Shown: positions 25,568-35,285, numbered from the stretch's first letter. The stretch: 64,000 bases of DNA from Mesorhizobium muleiense (GCF_900099905.1 NZ_FNEE01000017.1:1-64000); one strand, 5' to 3'. Program-made: numbers and translations. The notes: generated from the letters alone by a model not told the origin.

Positions 25568-25660
25568 GTGGCTTACAATCAGGCATTGGCGCTCCGTAAC
25601 TGACTCGGAACATCGACCGCGACAGGGAGTGGGACGCAGAGGCGGTCTCGAGAGGTCGAA

Positions 25661-27508
25661 ATGGAGCTGACGTCAACGAAACAACGCCGCGCCGTCGCAT
25701 TGGCGATTGGCGCTGCGAGCGTCTTGCTGGCATTATTCGTCAATGAGCCATACATTCTGCTGGTCGCCGTTGCAGTCATATGCATCTGCATCGGCTGGGA
25801 GGCCGGTTTGGCGGCCGTTGCCGCGGCCGGTCTGCTTTCATGCGTGATGCTGTTTTCGCTGGAGTTGGGGGCCACAGGCGGCGCGGTCCGGTTGGCGTTA
25901 TTTGTCGTCGCGGCGTTAGCCCTATGGTTCGTGATAAAGATCTTCAGGACCATGAGCTTCTATGATCGGGTCTACCATGATACCGGACCCGGCGTTGCCG
26001 ATATTCCGGGCCTCGGATGGTCGGCCTCTGCGGATGGCCGCCTTCGCTTGGTCAGTCCCGCGGCGCTCGAGTATGTAGGTGTGACAGCCGATGAGATGCG
26101 CCGGATCATGGATGGCGATGATTATCATTGGACACAGTTTGTCCATCCGGACGATGTCGAGGCGAGCATGGCGCGATGGCGTCACAGCTTGCAGACCGGC
26201 GAGCCTGTGATCGACGAGCACCGTATGCGTCGATTCGACGGAACGTATCGATGGTTTCGCGACACCGGCATTGCTTCGCGCAATGAGGACGGAAAGATAA
26301 CCGGCTGGTACGGCCACACGGCGGATATCGACGATCAGAAGAAGGCCGAATCTGCGTTGCGCGAGCGTGAGCGTGAGTTGCGCCTGCTGGTCGATACAGT
26401 TCCCACCATGATCTGGCTGATGACGCCGGCGGGATTGCCGTACTACTTCAACAAACGGTTCGTCGACTGGGCGGGCATCGACTCGGCTAAGGCGCAACCG
26501 CGAGGCACGCGCCAATTCGCCTCGCATGTGGAGTTGTTCCATCCCGATGACCGGGTGGCCGTCAAGGCTGTGTTCGAGAAGTCCTTTGCCCGTGGAGAAC
26601 CACTCCAGCACAAAGGTCGGCTGTGCCGGAAGGATGGCGAATATCGCTGGATTGATTCGCGGTTCGAACCGCTGCGCGACGAAGACGGCACTATCCTTCG
26701 CTGGTACGGCGTCAACTTCGACATCGACGACGAGGTCCGCGCCCAAGAATCCCTGCGTCTGGCGGACGAACGGCTCGCGCGCGCCTTGCGCGCCGCCAGC
26801 CTATCCGAACTGTCGGTGTCGATTGCGCATGAACTCAACCAGCCGCTGCAGGCGGTCGTGGCCAACACCGGCGCCTTCCAGAGATGGCTGAACGCCGATC
26901 CGCCAAATTTCAGTCACGCCAGCCGTGTCGCCCAAAAAATCATCAGAAACGCTGACGCGGCGGCACAGGTGATCACCCGCATCCGTGCGCTGTTCAGCAA
27001 GACCGAAGCCGAACCGCACCCGATAGATCTGAACGCGGTGATCCGCGAAGTGTGTGATCTCCTGGGTGACAGGCTCGCATCGAGCAGCGTCAAGCTGGAC
27101 CTTCAACTCGATCCCGGCCTTCCTGCGACGGTTGCCGATCTCGTTCAGATGGAGCAAGTCGTCCTCAACATCGTCCGCAACGGCATCGAAGCGATGGATG
27201 ACGTCAACACCACAGTGCGAAGCCTGCGGATCGTGTCGCGGCGTCAGAATGACGGAACAGTCGAGGTCGAAGTGCGAGATAGCGGCCGCGGGCTTAGCGA
27301 TCCGGAACGGATTTTCGAAGCGTTCTACACAACTAAGCCGGATGGAATGGGAATGGGCCTGGCAATCTGCCACTCGATTGTCGAGGCGCACCGCGGACGG
27401 CTTTGGGGGGAAAATGTCGAGACAGGGGGGGCATCCATAACCTTCAGCCTCCCCATCCGCGCTGGCGACTCGACCAAGACACCCACCGGCGCGACAGTAA
27501 GGGCCTGA
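25661..27508 (+). CDS. Membrane PAS-PAS sensor histidine kinase
   Basis: This 615-residue kinase starts with four short hydrophobic spans (about residues 12-90), followed by two PAS/PAC units (about 110-230 and 235-370, both with WYG...DIDD-type ends), HisKA with His near 390 (SIAHELNQPL) and HATPase_c (LNIVRNGIEAM, DSGRGL, FEAFYTTKPDGMGMGLAI). The catalytic half is closely similar to the five-PAS kinase at 14536-18147. It presumably phosphorylates the regulator encoded just upstream. Its stop codon is only ten bases from the end of the convergent ABC permease gene. Confidence 0.9.
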   Translation: MELTSTKQRRAVALAIGAASVLLALFVNEPYILLVAVAVICICIGWEAGLAAVAAAGLLSCVMLFSLELGATGGAVRLALFVVAALALWFVIKIFRTMSFYDRVYHDTGPGVADIPGLGWSASADGRLRLVSPAALEYVGVTADEMRRIMDGDDYHWTQFVHPDDVEASMARWRHSLQTGEPVIDEHRMRRFDGTYRWFRDTGIASRNEDGKITGWYGHTADIDDQKKAESALRERERELRLLVDTVPTMIWLMTPAGLPYYFNKRFVDWAGIDSAKAQPRGTRQFASHVELFHPDDRVAVKAVFEKSFARGEPLQHKGRLCRKDGEYRWIDSRFEPLRDEDGTILRWYGVNFDIDDEVRAQESLRLADERLARALRAASLSELSVSIAHELNQPLQAVVANTGAFQRWLNADPPNFSHASRVAQKIIRNADAAAQVITRIRALFSKTEAEPHPIDLNAVIREVCDLLGDRLASSSVKLDLQLDPGLPATVADLVQMEQVVLNIVRNGIEAMDDVNTTVRSLRIVSRRQNDGTVEVEVRDSGRGLSDPERIFEAFYTTKPDGMGMGLAICHSIVEAHRGRLWGENVETGGASITFSLPIRAGDSTKTPTGATVRA

Positions 27509-27518
27509 GTGGGCGCCT

Positions 27519-28508
27519 TCAGAGGTCGATCCGAGAATCGGCTATCGACTGTGCGATCTCGATGAGCGTGTTGACCAGGATGTACAATATCCCGAAAACG
27601 ATGGCGACGCCCAGCACTGCCGGGAGATCGGCGCTGGCAAAAGCCTGGACCGTGTAGAGACCCAGACCAGGCCATCCGAAAACGCGCTCGACAACAAGCA
27701 AATTGCCGAAGAGAAGGCGGACTTGCAGGCTGACCATGGACAGTGGGGCCGTGGCGGCATTGCGCAAACCGTGGCGCAACAGCACCTTTGTCTCGCTGAG
27801 ACCCTTGCCGCGCGCGGTCCGGATGTATGTCTGCCTCATCACCTCGTGAAGCGCACTGTTCAGGCTTCGCCCGACCGCGATGCCGATAGGCAACGCCAGT
27901 GCAAGCGCCGGCAAGATCATGTGCAGCAGCGCGTCGACGCTGACTTCGGGCCGGCCGACCAGTATTCCGTCGATGACGTTGAGTCCCGTAGGGCCTGCGA
28001 AGTCGCGGTAGGCAAGCCGACCCGCCCCCGGAAGCCAATCGAGTCGGAACCAGAAAAAGTAGGCGAGAAGCAAGGCGGATAGAAAGATCGGCGTGGATCC
28101 TACCCCCACCATAACGAGCCTTATGCCGCCCGATCCCGGTATCAGGAACTGAAGTGCCGCCATGACGCCGGCGAGCGCCACTCCCAAAGCGATCGCCGCC
28201 AGTCCGAGTTCAAGCGTAGCAGGAAGATATTGCCGTATGTCGTCATACACCGGCTGCCGGGTCCTTACCGACGTCCCGAGATCCGCATGCGCGAGGCGCA
28301 ATAGAAAGCGCCCGTACTGAACGACAGCCGGGTCGTTCAGTCCGAGCTGCTCGCGCATCGCTTCGACCGTTTCCAGCGGAGCGTTCGGCCCGGCAATGGC
28401 CCGCGCTGGATCGGCGGGGATAATGCTTTGGAGACCGAAAACGATGAAGCTCATCACCAGGAGAACGACGATGGCGCCGATGATGCTTTTGGTGAGATAT
28501 GCCAGCAC
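27519..28508 (-). CDS. ABC transporter permease, DppB/NikB type
   Basis: This 329-residue inner-membrane permease belongs to the peptide/nickel (PepT) importer family. The first span (LTKSIIGAIVVLLVMSFIVFGL), the NDPAVVQYGRFLLRLAHADLG segment and the EAA loop (RTARGKGLSETKVLLRHGLRNA) are standard. The GTG start at 28508 overlaps the stop codon of the upstream permease gene by one base (TAGTG), which decides it over the long frame reaching 28607. Last gene of the operon. Confidence 0.9.
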   Translation of the reverse strand: MLAYLTKSIIGAIVVLLVMSFIVFGLQSIIPADPARAIAGPNAPLETVEAMREQLGLNDPAVVQYGRFLLRLAHADLGTSVRTRQPVYDDIRQYLPATLELGLAAIALGVALAGVMAALQFLIPGSGGIRLVMVGVGSTPIFLSALLLAYFFWFRLDWLPGAGRLAYRDFAGPTGLNVIDGILVGRPEVSVDALLHMILPALALALPIGIAVGRSLNSALHEVMRQTYIRTARGKGLSETKVLLRHGLRNAATAPLSMVSLQVRLLFGNLLVVERVFGWPGLGLYTVQAFASADLPAVLGVAIVFGILYILVNTLIEIAQSIADSRIDL

Positions 28509-29371
28509 TACGCCCCCCTCAGCGCGGCGCGAATGCCGTCGCCCGCAAGGTTGGCGAGAAGGCAGAGGAGAAAGATGATCGCGGCCGGCAGGATCGGCAA
28601 CCACCAATGGACGGTGAGACTGTCGAGGGTGCGCGACGTCATCGCTCCGAGTTCAGGCGCCGGTGCAGGCAGTCCAAGGCCAAGGAACGACATCAGCGAC
28701 ATCGTCATGATGACGTTGGCGACATCCAGTGATGCCCCGATGAGCAACGCTGGGACCACTCCCGGCAACAAGTAACGCAACAGCAGGCGCGGACCGCGGA
28801 CCCCGGCGATACGCGCCGCCTCGACATGCGGACGAGCCTTGAGGCGACGAATTTCATCACGGGATATGCGCGCGTACCACATCCACCAGACAATGGCGAG
28901 CGCGATCATCGTGTTGACGAGCCCCGGGCCAAGCGAAGCGACGACAGCGAGCGCGATAAGCGTTCCTGGAAGAACCAAGAACAAGTCGACGATCCGCTCG
29001 ATTACCAGATCCACCTTGCCGCCGATTAGGCCTGAAATCAGTCCGACCAGGGAGCCAAAAGTGAGACTGAAACCGATAACGGCAAGCCCTGGGAGCCACG
29101 TATATTGAATGCCGAGGATAACGCGCGAGAACAGGTCACGGCCGATCTCGTCAGTGCCGAACCAATGCTCGGCCGAAGGCGGGAAGTAGGCTCCGGCGAC
29201 GCGCAGTTGTGGGTCGAACGGCGTGATCCAGGGCGCCAGCACGGCCACAACGGTGACGACAGGGACGCCGACGATGCCGACGCTTCCAAGCCAACCGGCA
29301 CGCCGGAAGAAATCGCGCCAGTTGAACCGAGGCCGCGCCGGCAGCGTGTCCGGGCTCGGCCTGCCGGTCAT
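28508..29371 (-). CDS. ABC transporter permease, DppC/NikC type
   Basis: This 287-residue permease has the typical N-terminal PWITPFDP region and HWFGTDEIGRDLFSRVILG signature of the PepT C-type subunit, then membrane spans and the EAA loop (EAARIAGVRGPRLLLRYLLPG). Together with the DppB-like protein it forms the membrane channel. Its start overlaps the ATPase stop by four bases (ATGA), indicating coupled translation. Confidence 0.92.
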   Translation of the reverse strand: MTGRPSPDTLPARPRFNWRDFFRRAGWLGSVGIVGVPVVTVVAVLAPWITPFDPQLRVAGAYFPPSAEHWFGTDEIGRDLFSRVILGIQYTWLPGLAVIGFSLTFGSLVGLISGLIGGKVDLVIERIVDLFLVLPGTLIALAVVASLGPGLVNTMIALAIVWWMWYARISRDEIRRLKARPHVEAARIAGVRGPRLLLRYLLPGVVPALLIGASLDVANVIMTMSLMSFLGLGLPAPAPELGAMTSRTLDSLTVHWWLPILPAAIIFLLCLLANLAGDGIRAALRGA

Positions 29372-31170
29372 CGTCCGCCCGCCGCCTGCAGGCTCGGCAT
29401 CGCCGCGATGAGAGACTGCGTGTAGGCGGATTGTGGTGCGGCGATGATGGCGTCTGGATCGGCAACCTCGACCAACTCGCCGTCCTTCAGCACAGCGACA
29501 CGGTCGGCGATGATCCTGGCGGCCGCCAGATCGTGGGTCACAAACAGCATCGCCATGTCGAGCCGCCGCCGAAGGTCGCCAAGAAGGTTCAAGGTGGTGG
29601 CCGCCAGCGACACGTCCATGGCGCTGATAGGCTCATCGCAGAGCAGGAGCCTTGGGGGGACGATTATCGCGCGAGCCAAAACGGCGCGCTGGCACTGCCC
29701 GACCGACATCTCGGCCGGCAGCGTGTCCATCAGGACCGGATCGAGGCCGACCAGCTTCATTGCCTCTCCCACGCGACGGCGGCCGTAGTCGCTGTCCAGA
29801 GAAACGGCCCGCAGGCGCTCGCCTATCTGCTCGCCGATCGTGAGCCACGGCGTCAGCGCCGCGACGGGGTCTTGAAACACGACTTGCGGAGGAAGCTTGT
29901 CGAAGCGTGTAACAGTGCCGCTCTCGGGTACCACGAGCCCGGCAGCAATCCTCAGAAGGGTAGATTTGCCGGCGCCGCTCTCGCCCACCAGTGCCACGCA
30001 CTCGCCAAGCTTGATCGAGAGGTTGACCGACCTGAGAACGGACTGTGGTTTACGCCGTCCCCAAAACGATCGGGCGCCTGTCGGGTATGTTTTTCCGATA
30101 CTGGACAGCCTCAATGCGGCGGTTTCCTGGATCGCCTGGGCCGGCCATGGTTTCGCATCAGCGCGCTGTGCTGAGAGATATGGAGTTTGTTCGTGGTGAA
30201 GGCAGGCGACTGCGCCACCGTGGACGGAAGCAAGCTCCAGCGGTGGGCGGATTGCCGTGCAATCTGGCTGGGCGATCGGGCAACGTGTCGCGTAGGCGCA
30301 GGCGTCCTCAACATTTATGGAGTGCGTGTGCTCGGGCGGGAGCGTGGGAAGCGGGCGCCGTCGATCAGAGTCCAGATCGAATCGGGCGGCGAGAAGGCCG
30401 GCAGAATAAGGGTGCGTGGCATTGCGGGCCACGTCCTGCATCCGGCCGATTTCAACAATGCGTCCGGCGTAGAGAACCAGGACGCGGTCGGCCAGTGAGG
30501 CCGCCACAGTCAAATCGTGGGTGACGAACAGAATTGCCGTCTGCTGATCGCGGGCGAGGTCGCGCAACAGGTCGAGGATCTGCGCCTGCATGGTGACGTC
30601 GAGCGCGGTGGTCGGCTCGTCGGCGATGAGCAGCTTCGGTCTTGCCACCATCGCCATGGCAATAAGCACTCGCTGACGCTGCCCCCCCGACAGGCGATGC
30701 GGAAGCGCATCAGCAATGCGGTCCGGGTCAGGCAGGCCGGTTCGGCTGAGCCAATCCTCGATCGATCCCTCGCACCCCCCATTGGATTCTCGCATCTGGC
30801 GGCGAATCGTCATTGTGGGGTTGAGCGCGCCCATCGGATCTTGCGAGATGGCGCGGACGAGGTGGCGGCGGGCCGACTGCCAGGTGCGCCTTCCCGAGCC
30901 GACAAGTTCGATCCCAGCAAGCCGGATCGAGCCTGCAACCTGCGGCTGGTACTCGCGCGGCAAGAGCCCCTGAAGCGTCAGCCCGATGCTTGTCTTGCCG
31001 GAACCGCTTTCCCCAACCAGCGCGATGATCTCGCCCGGAAACATGTCGAAACTGATGCCATCGAGGACGCGGGAAGGACGGCCTTCGCGGCTAAGAATGA
31101 CCGACAGGTCTTTGACCGCGAGGACGGGCTCGGTCACGGATTCGGACATTCGGTGCGAAAGCTTGACCAT
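29368..31170 (-). CDS. Dual-ATPase ABC transporter subunit (DppD-DppF fusion)
   Basis: At 600 residues this is two ABC ATPase domains in one chain, replacing separate DppD and DppF proteins. Domain 1 has Walker A GESGSGKTS, signature LSGGQRQRV, Walker B LLIADEPTTALD and the oligopeptide-type C-terminal Cys-containing region (CAYATRCPIAQPDCTAIRPPL). Domain 2 has Walker A GESGAGKST and Walker B LLLCDEPISAMD, but its signature reads MSVGQCQRA rather than LSGGQ, so one of the two composite sites may be weakened. It energises the importer formed with the two permeases. Confidence 0.92.
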   Translation of the reverse strand: MVKLSHRMSESVTEPVLAVKDLSVILSREGRPSRVLDGISFDMFPGEIIALVGESGSGKTSIGLTLQGLLPREYQPQVAGSIRLAGIELVGSGRRTWQSARRHLVRAISQDPMGALNPTMTIRRQMRESNGGCEGSIEDWLSRTGLPDPDRIADALPHRLSGGQRQRVLIAMAMVARPKLLIADEPTTALDVTMQAQILDLLRDLARDQQTAILFVTHDLTVAASLADRVLVLYAGRIVEIGRMQDVARNATHPYSAGLLAARFDLDSDRRRPLPTLPPEHTHSINVEDACAYATRCPIAQPDCTAIRPPLELASVHGGAVACLHHEQTPYLSAQRADAKPWPAQAIQETAALRLSSIGKTYPTGARSFWGRRKPQSVLRSVNLSIKLGECVALVGESGAGKSTLLRIAAGLVVPESGTVTRFDKLPPQVVFQDPVAALTPWLTIGEQIGERLRAVSLDSDYGRRRVGEAMKLVGLDPVLMDTLPAEMSVGQCQRAVLARAIIVPPRLLLCDEPISAMDVSLAATTLNLLGDLRRRLDMAMLFVTHDLAAARIIADRVAVLKDGELVEVADPDAIIAAPQSAYTQSLIAAMPSLQAAGGR

Positions 31171-31199
31171 AAGGGACGAGTCTGACCTGCTTCCGGAAT

Positions 31200-32756
31200 T
31201 CAGGGTCCCCAGCGAACGGTGGCGAAGTCGATGTTGCCGGGTGGGTTCACGGGACGGAGTCCAAGGTCCTTCAGACCCTTGGCATGGACAACCACGTCAT
31301 TGACGTCGACAAGCGGGATGACGATGCCGGCATCGAAATACATCTGCCCCGCTCTCTCGTAGAGAGCGTCGCGTTCTTTGACGTCGGTCACCTGCCCGGC
31401 CTGGTCCACGATGGCATCGGCTTGCGGCAGCGTCCGCCCAAAAAAGTTGAGGGGAGCGTCTTTGGTGAAGAACGCCTTGGCCTGGCTATCCGGGTGAGCG
31501 GCGTCCGGGCCCGCGATCGTGAGCAGCAAATCGGGAGGGTTTGGGTCGTCCTTCAAGGTGTAAGCCGCGCCGGAGGGCAGCACATAAGCCGTCGCCTTTA
31601 CGCCGATCAAGGCCAGTTGCGCGATGATCAGGTCGGCGATGCGGCTGTAGCTCGGGGCCGCGCTATGGAGGCCAATGACCAAATTGACCGCGCCGTGTTT
31701 GGCGATCGCGGCTTTCGCTGCTTCGAAGTCGGTCGGGAACCGGATCGGATTGACTGGGTCGAGCATCACGTTCGGATAAACCGACTTCGACAGGCTTGCG
31801 AACTCTCCAAAGGCGTCCTTGACCCACAGCGCCGGGTTGATCGCTGTCAAAACGGCCTTGCGGACCCCCGCGTCGTCGAGTGGCGAGTTCGGCTTAACAA
31901 AGAGATCGTACGGTATCATGCTCGGAGCGGCGGTGATCTCCACCCCCTCCGGCAGGCTGGTGAGTTGCGCGAACGGATAGTTGATCGGCACGGCATCGAT
32001 CGCACCCGCCTGCAATTGAAGTATCTGTTGGCTGATATCGGGCACGACCGAAATCTGGATCTGCCGGAAGAACGGTTTGTCGCCCCAATAGTTGTCGTTG
32101 CGTTCGAGCAGATAGCGCTGACCGCGTTTGAATTCAGCCAGTTTGAACGGACCCGTGCCGACCGCGTGCTCATTGAGCCAGGTCGTCGCGAAGTCGCCGT
32201 TGTCATGCTCGGCAAGCGCTACCGGACTGATGATCTTGGGCCCCCATGGACTGGAAAGGGCATCGAGGAGCGAAGGCTGAGGATGGCCCAGCGTGAGTAC
32301 AACCGTCGAATCGTCGGGCGCCCTCATGTCCTTCACGTTGGCCAGGACGTAGCTCTGGATCAGTCCACGATCGCGGCGGCGTTCGAACGAGTTTATGACC
32401 GCCGCCGCATTGAACGGCGTGCCGTCGTGGAACTGGACACCGTCGACCAGGTGGAAGGTGTAAGTCAGCCCGTCGTCCGAGATCTCCCAGCTCTGGGCGA
32501 GCAGACCAACGATCTTGGTCGAACCCGGCTCGTATTCGACGAGGCCCTCGTATACGTTGTTGATCGCGCTCATCGCGCCGGTCTCAAACCCGTTGTCCGG
32601 ATCGAACGTGCCGATGTCGGCCACGTAGGGTATGCGCAGCACCTCTTGCGCGTAGACCGGCGCAATCCAGACCAGCAAACCGAGAGCAGGTCCCAGCATG
32701 CGCAGCCCGAAGCTGCGCTTGTAAGATCGCTTGGCCCGGCACGCGTAAATTTCCAT
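31200..32756 (-). CDS. ABC transporter substrate-binding protein, SBP_bac_5 family
   Basis: This 518-residue periplasmic protein has a signal peptide (about residues 1-28, ending VYAQE) and the family-5 hallmark LAQSWEISDDGLTYTFHLVDGVQFHDGTPFNAAAV. The family carries di- and oligopeptides, nickel, opines or glycosides; nothing here fixes the ligand. It is first in the operon SBP, dual ATPase, permease C, permease B. Start 32756 has GGAAG in front and gives a proper signal peptide, unlike the frame extended to 32852. Confidence 0.9.
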   Translation of the reverse strand: MEIYACRAKRSYKRSFGLRMLGPALGLLVWIAPVYAQEVLRIPYVADIGTFDPDNGFETGAMSAINNVYEGLVEYEPGSTKIVGLLAQSWEISDDGLTYTFHLVDGVQFHDGTPFNAAAVINSFERRRDRGLIQSYVLANVKDMRAPDDSTVVLTLGHPQPSLLDALSSPWGPKIISPVALAEHDNGDFATTWLNEHAVGTGPFKLAEFKRGQRYLLERNDNYWGDKPFFRQIQISVVPDISQQILQLQAGAIDAVPINYPFAQLTSLPEGVEITAAPSMIPYDLFVKPNSPLDDAGVRKAVLTAINPALWVKDAFGEFASLSKSVYPNVMLDPVNPIRFPTDFEAAKAAIAKHGAVNLVIGLHSAAPSYSRIADLIIAQLALIGVKATAYVLPSGAAYTLKDDPNPPDLLLTIAGPDAAHPDSQAKAFFTKDAPLNFFGRTLPQADAIVDQAGQVTDVKERDALYERAGQMYFDAGIVIPLVDVNDVVVHAKGLKDLGLRPVNPPGNIDFATVRWGP

Positions 32757-33554
32757 CAAGGCTTCCCGTCGGCCTGCTACTTCACTAGGGACTGCGGGAA
32801 GGCCACCCGCAGTCAATTCCTGGCCAACGAGGCATTCCACGCTCTTGTCCAACCCAGCGCCGCACCGCTGCCATCAAGATCTTCTTGCGGCGCTTGGCAT
32901 CGATGCGGACACCCGGACATTTTCGCCAAGGTACCTCAGCCCGCTGATCGCGGTCTATGAGCATCAAGCAGAGGTCACCCTATCCCCAGGGTATAGATCG
33001 TAGCGCCCCGGACAGGTATGTGAACGCTTGCAGACGCGCATCCGATAAGAACGCGCTTGCAACCGACTAAGCCCAGACGGGAACGCTGGCTGCTGCAGGA
33101 ATTGACCGAGTCCTGGCAGGCCGCGTGGAGTGCTGACAGGACTGCCTATGTGTCGGTAGTCGAGTCGTAGCCGCGCTCCGGCGTGCCTCAAAAAGTCGCG
33201 GCGAACACAAAAATGCGGATGGGCGCCCAGTGCGACGAGAACTTGCCGGACCGGTATGCTCGCAATAGTGCCCGAGCAGGCCGGCAAGCTGCTGGCATTA
33301 TGAGGCGGGCTGGTGGCGGTCCTCGATATAGCTTTTGACTTGCGCCATCCCATCCCAGCGGCGCCGGGCTTAGCCGTCGCACCCGACCGAGCAGAGCGTC
33401 CTACACTTCGGCATCGTCCAACCGATCCTACCGTTTGATAGGCTGGCGCCGCGGGTTCCACGAACATTGGCTGCATCGGAAGGCGGCCCTTGCCGGATTG
33501 GCAGGGGTGCGTCCACCCACCCCCTTGAATCTTCCGACCACCCCGGAGGCGTCG
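32757..33554. other. Intergenic region between the ABC operon and the glycosyltransferase cassette
   Basis: About 800 bases between divergent genes. Holds the ABC operon promoter region with a near-perfect palindrome at 32980-32996 (separate entry), and the upstream part of the glycosyltransferase frame, which is open back to 33435 but begins properly at 33555. Several short frames around 33040-33390 have no recognisable content; a decayed gene is possible there. Confidence 0.4.
32980..32996. promoter_or_regulatory. Near-perfect palindrome upstream of the ABC importer
   Basis: CTATCCCCAGGGTATAG is symmetric except for one pair, with arms ACCCT/AGGGT when read one base outward. It lies 224 bases upstream of the substrate-binding protein gene on the minus strand. 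The ACCCTAT...AGGGTAT look is reminiscent of MerR-family sites, but the half-site spacing is shorter and no MerR gene is near. Confidence 0.3.
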
Positions 33555-34769
33555 ATGAGCACCGTCTCTTTCCTCAACATCGGCATGCACGGCTACATTA
33601 ACCCGACGCTCGCGGTCGTGGCAGAGCTCGCCCGGCGCGGTCACACGGTGACCTATCACACCTCCCCTGCGTTTGCGGCCCAGATTGAGACCGTTGGTGC
33701 GAAGGTCTACCTCTACTCTGGGGGCGACCTGCCCTTGCCGGATCCGCCGATCCCCCTCGCGATGCTGGAAGAACTCGCTCGGACCGCCCTCGGCCTGTTG
33801 CCCGGCGTGCTCTCGGACCTCCGCGCCATACGGCCCGACCTGATCGTGCATGGGGCGGCCTGTCCATGGGGCGCGGTGGCCGCGCGTGAGCTCGGTGTGC
33901 CGGCGGCCGCCACGTTCACCACGTTCGCCTTCAACGGGCAGGTGCCCAGCCCCACCCGCCTCTCCCGTGACTTGGTGGCCGCCGCAGCCGCCCGTCCTCG
34001 CATCGGCTGGAGCTACGTTTGCGCGCGCTGGGCCCTGCACCGCGGCTACGACACCGGCGGGCTGCCCCTGATCGACCTGATGAACGCCCGCGAGCCGCTG
34101 AACCTGGTCTTCACATCCAGCGCGTTCCAGCCTGGAGCCGACGCGTTCGACCCCTCGTACCGGTTCGTCGGGGCGAGCGTCGGATCCCGCCTGACCGATC
34201 CGGGATTCAACGCCGCCCGGCTGGAGGACCCCGTGCTGTACGCTTCGCTGGGCACGGTGTTCGATGGGGGGCCCGCCCTGCTGCGGACCTTCGCGACCGC
34301 CCTGGCACCGCTGGGCGGCACCGTTGTCGTCTCGACCGGGTCCACGGAACCGGCAGACCTGGGTCCGCTGCCAGCCAACGTGCTGGCCCGCCGATCCGTG
34401 CCGCAGCTCCAGGTGCTGGCCCGGGCGGCGCTCTTCGTGACTCACGGCGGCATGAACAGTGTCAACGAGGCGATGCGGACCGGGGTGCCGACACTCGTCG
34501 TGCCACAGGGGGCGGACCAGCCAATGGTGGCGCGGCGGGTTGTAGAGCTCGGTGCCGGCCTCGAGCTCCGCACGGACGACGCCACTGCAGAGACGGTGCA
34601 GGCGCTCGCCCGGAGTCTGCTGGACGAGCCGCGCTTCCGCGAGGCAGCAGCCGCACAGGGCGCCGCACAAAAGCAGGCCGGCGGCGCCCGGCGTGCCGCC
34701 GACGAGCTCGAGCGGTATCTCGACGACGTGCTCGGAGGCATCGCGACCGATCGAGCACAGGGGCGCTGA
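33555..34769 (+). CDS. GT1-family (MGT-type) glycosyltransferase
   Basis: This 404-residue glycosyltransferase has the GT-B fold of family GT1: N-terminal MHGYINPTLAVVAELARRGH with likely catalytic His12, LYASLGT at 229-235, and the nucleotide-sugar region SVPQLQVLARAALFVTHGGMNSVNEAM (HGGMNS 297-302) ending PQGADQP (about 318-323). This is the pattern of macrolide and sterol/antibiotic glycosyltransferases, which attach a sugar to a small acceptor. Start 33555 follows GGAGG by six bases. The gene is richer in G/C than its neighbours and, with the next two genes, looks acquired. Confidence 0.9.
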   Translation: MSTVSFLNIGMHGYINPTLAVVAELARRGHTVTYHTSPAFAAQIETVGAKVYLYSGGDLPLPDPPIPLAMLEELARTALGLLPGVLSDLRAIRPDLIVHGAACPWGAVAARELGVPAAATFTTFAFNGQVPSPTRLSRDLVAAAAARPRIGWSYVCARWALHRGYDTGGLPLIDLMNAREPLNLVFTSSAFQPGADAFDPSYRFVGASVGSRLTDPGFNAARLEDPVLYASLGTVFDGGPALLRTFATALAPLGGTVVVSTGSTEPADLGPLPANVLARRSVPQLQVLARAALFVTHGGMNSVNEAMRTGVPTLVVPQGADQPMVARRVVELGAGLELRTDDATAETVQALARSLLDEPRFREAAAAQGAAQKQAGGARRAADELERYLDDVLGGIATDRAQGR

Positions 34770-34772
34770 ACC

Positions 34773-35285
34773 ATGTCGACGACGGTCGCCGTACTGCTGG
34801 TCCTCGCCGGCCTTTCCGAGAGTGCCGGGCGGGTGCTGCCCCTGGTGGCGCGCAGGCCCAAGCTGTCCCCGCGCCTCGTGGCCGGTCTGATGGTGACCGG
34901 CACCGTCGTCGAGGGCACGGTGATCGCACTGTGGCCCCTTGCCGCATGGACCGTCGCCGACCTGGTGCAGCCGGTCGTGGCGCCTGACGCGGCCCCGCTG
35001 CCCAGCACGACCGGGCTGGTCTGGACACCCGCCCAGGTCGCCCCGCTGCTCCTGGCCGCTGTCCTCGCGTTCCCGCTCCTCGGGCCGTTCCTGCACATGC
35101 TGCTTATGGCCGGTGTCGGAGCAGGGCTGGCCGGCCCACTCGCCGCGGCGTCGGGACTGGGCTGGTGGACCGCGGTCGGGTGCATCGCCGTCGCGGGGGT
35201 CGGGCTCGCGGTCACGGTCGAGGTTGTCCGGCGGCTGATCGCCAGGATCATCGCCGGCGCGCGGGAGCGGGAGTCGATCGTGTGA
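34773..35285 (+). CDS. Four-span membrane protein of unknown function
   Basis: This 170-residue protein begins three bases after the glycosyltransferase stop. Hydrophobic segments are visible near 4-20, 36-65, 88-115 and 124-150, separated by short loops, ending in an arginine-rich tail (RRLIARIIAGARERES). No catalytic motif or known family is apparent. Its position between a glycosyltransferase and a hydrolase-like protein, with overlapping genes, suggests a shared task at the membrane such as making or moving a glycosylated lipid. Confidence 0.72.
   Translation: MSTTVAVLLVLAGLSESAGRVLPLVARRPKLSPRLVAGLMVTGTVVEGTVIALWPLAAWTVADLVQPVVAPDAAPLPSTTGLVWTPAQVAPLLLAAVLAFPLLGPFLHMLLMAGVGAGLAGPLAAASGLGWWTAVGCIAVAGVGLAVTVEVVRRLIARIIAGARERESIV

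Noticed and set aside
32964-35096. 710-codon minus-strand frame over the glycosyltransferase genes
   Set aside because: It is the antisense of the three GC-rich plus-strand genes; its content is low-complexity Gly/Arg/Gln and matches no family, whereas the plus strand has complete GT1 motifs.
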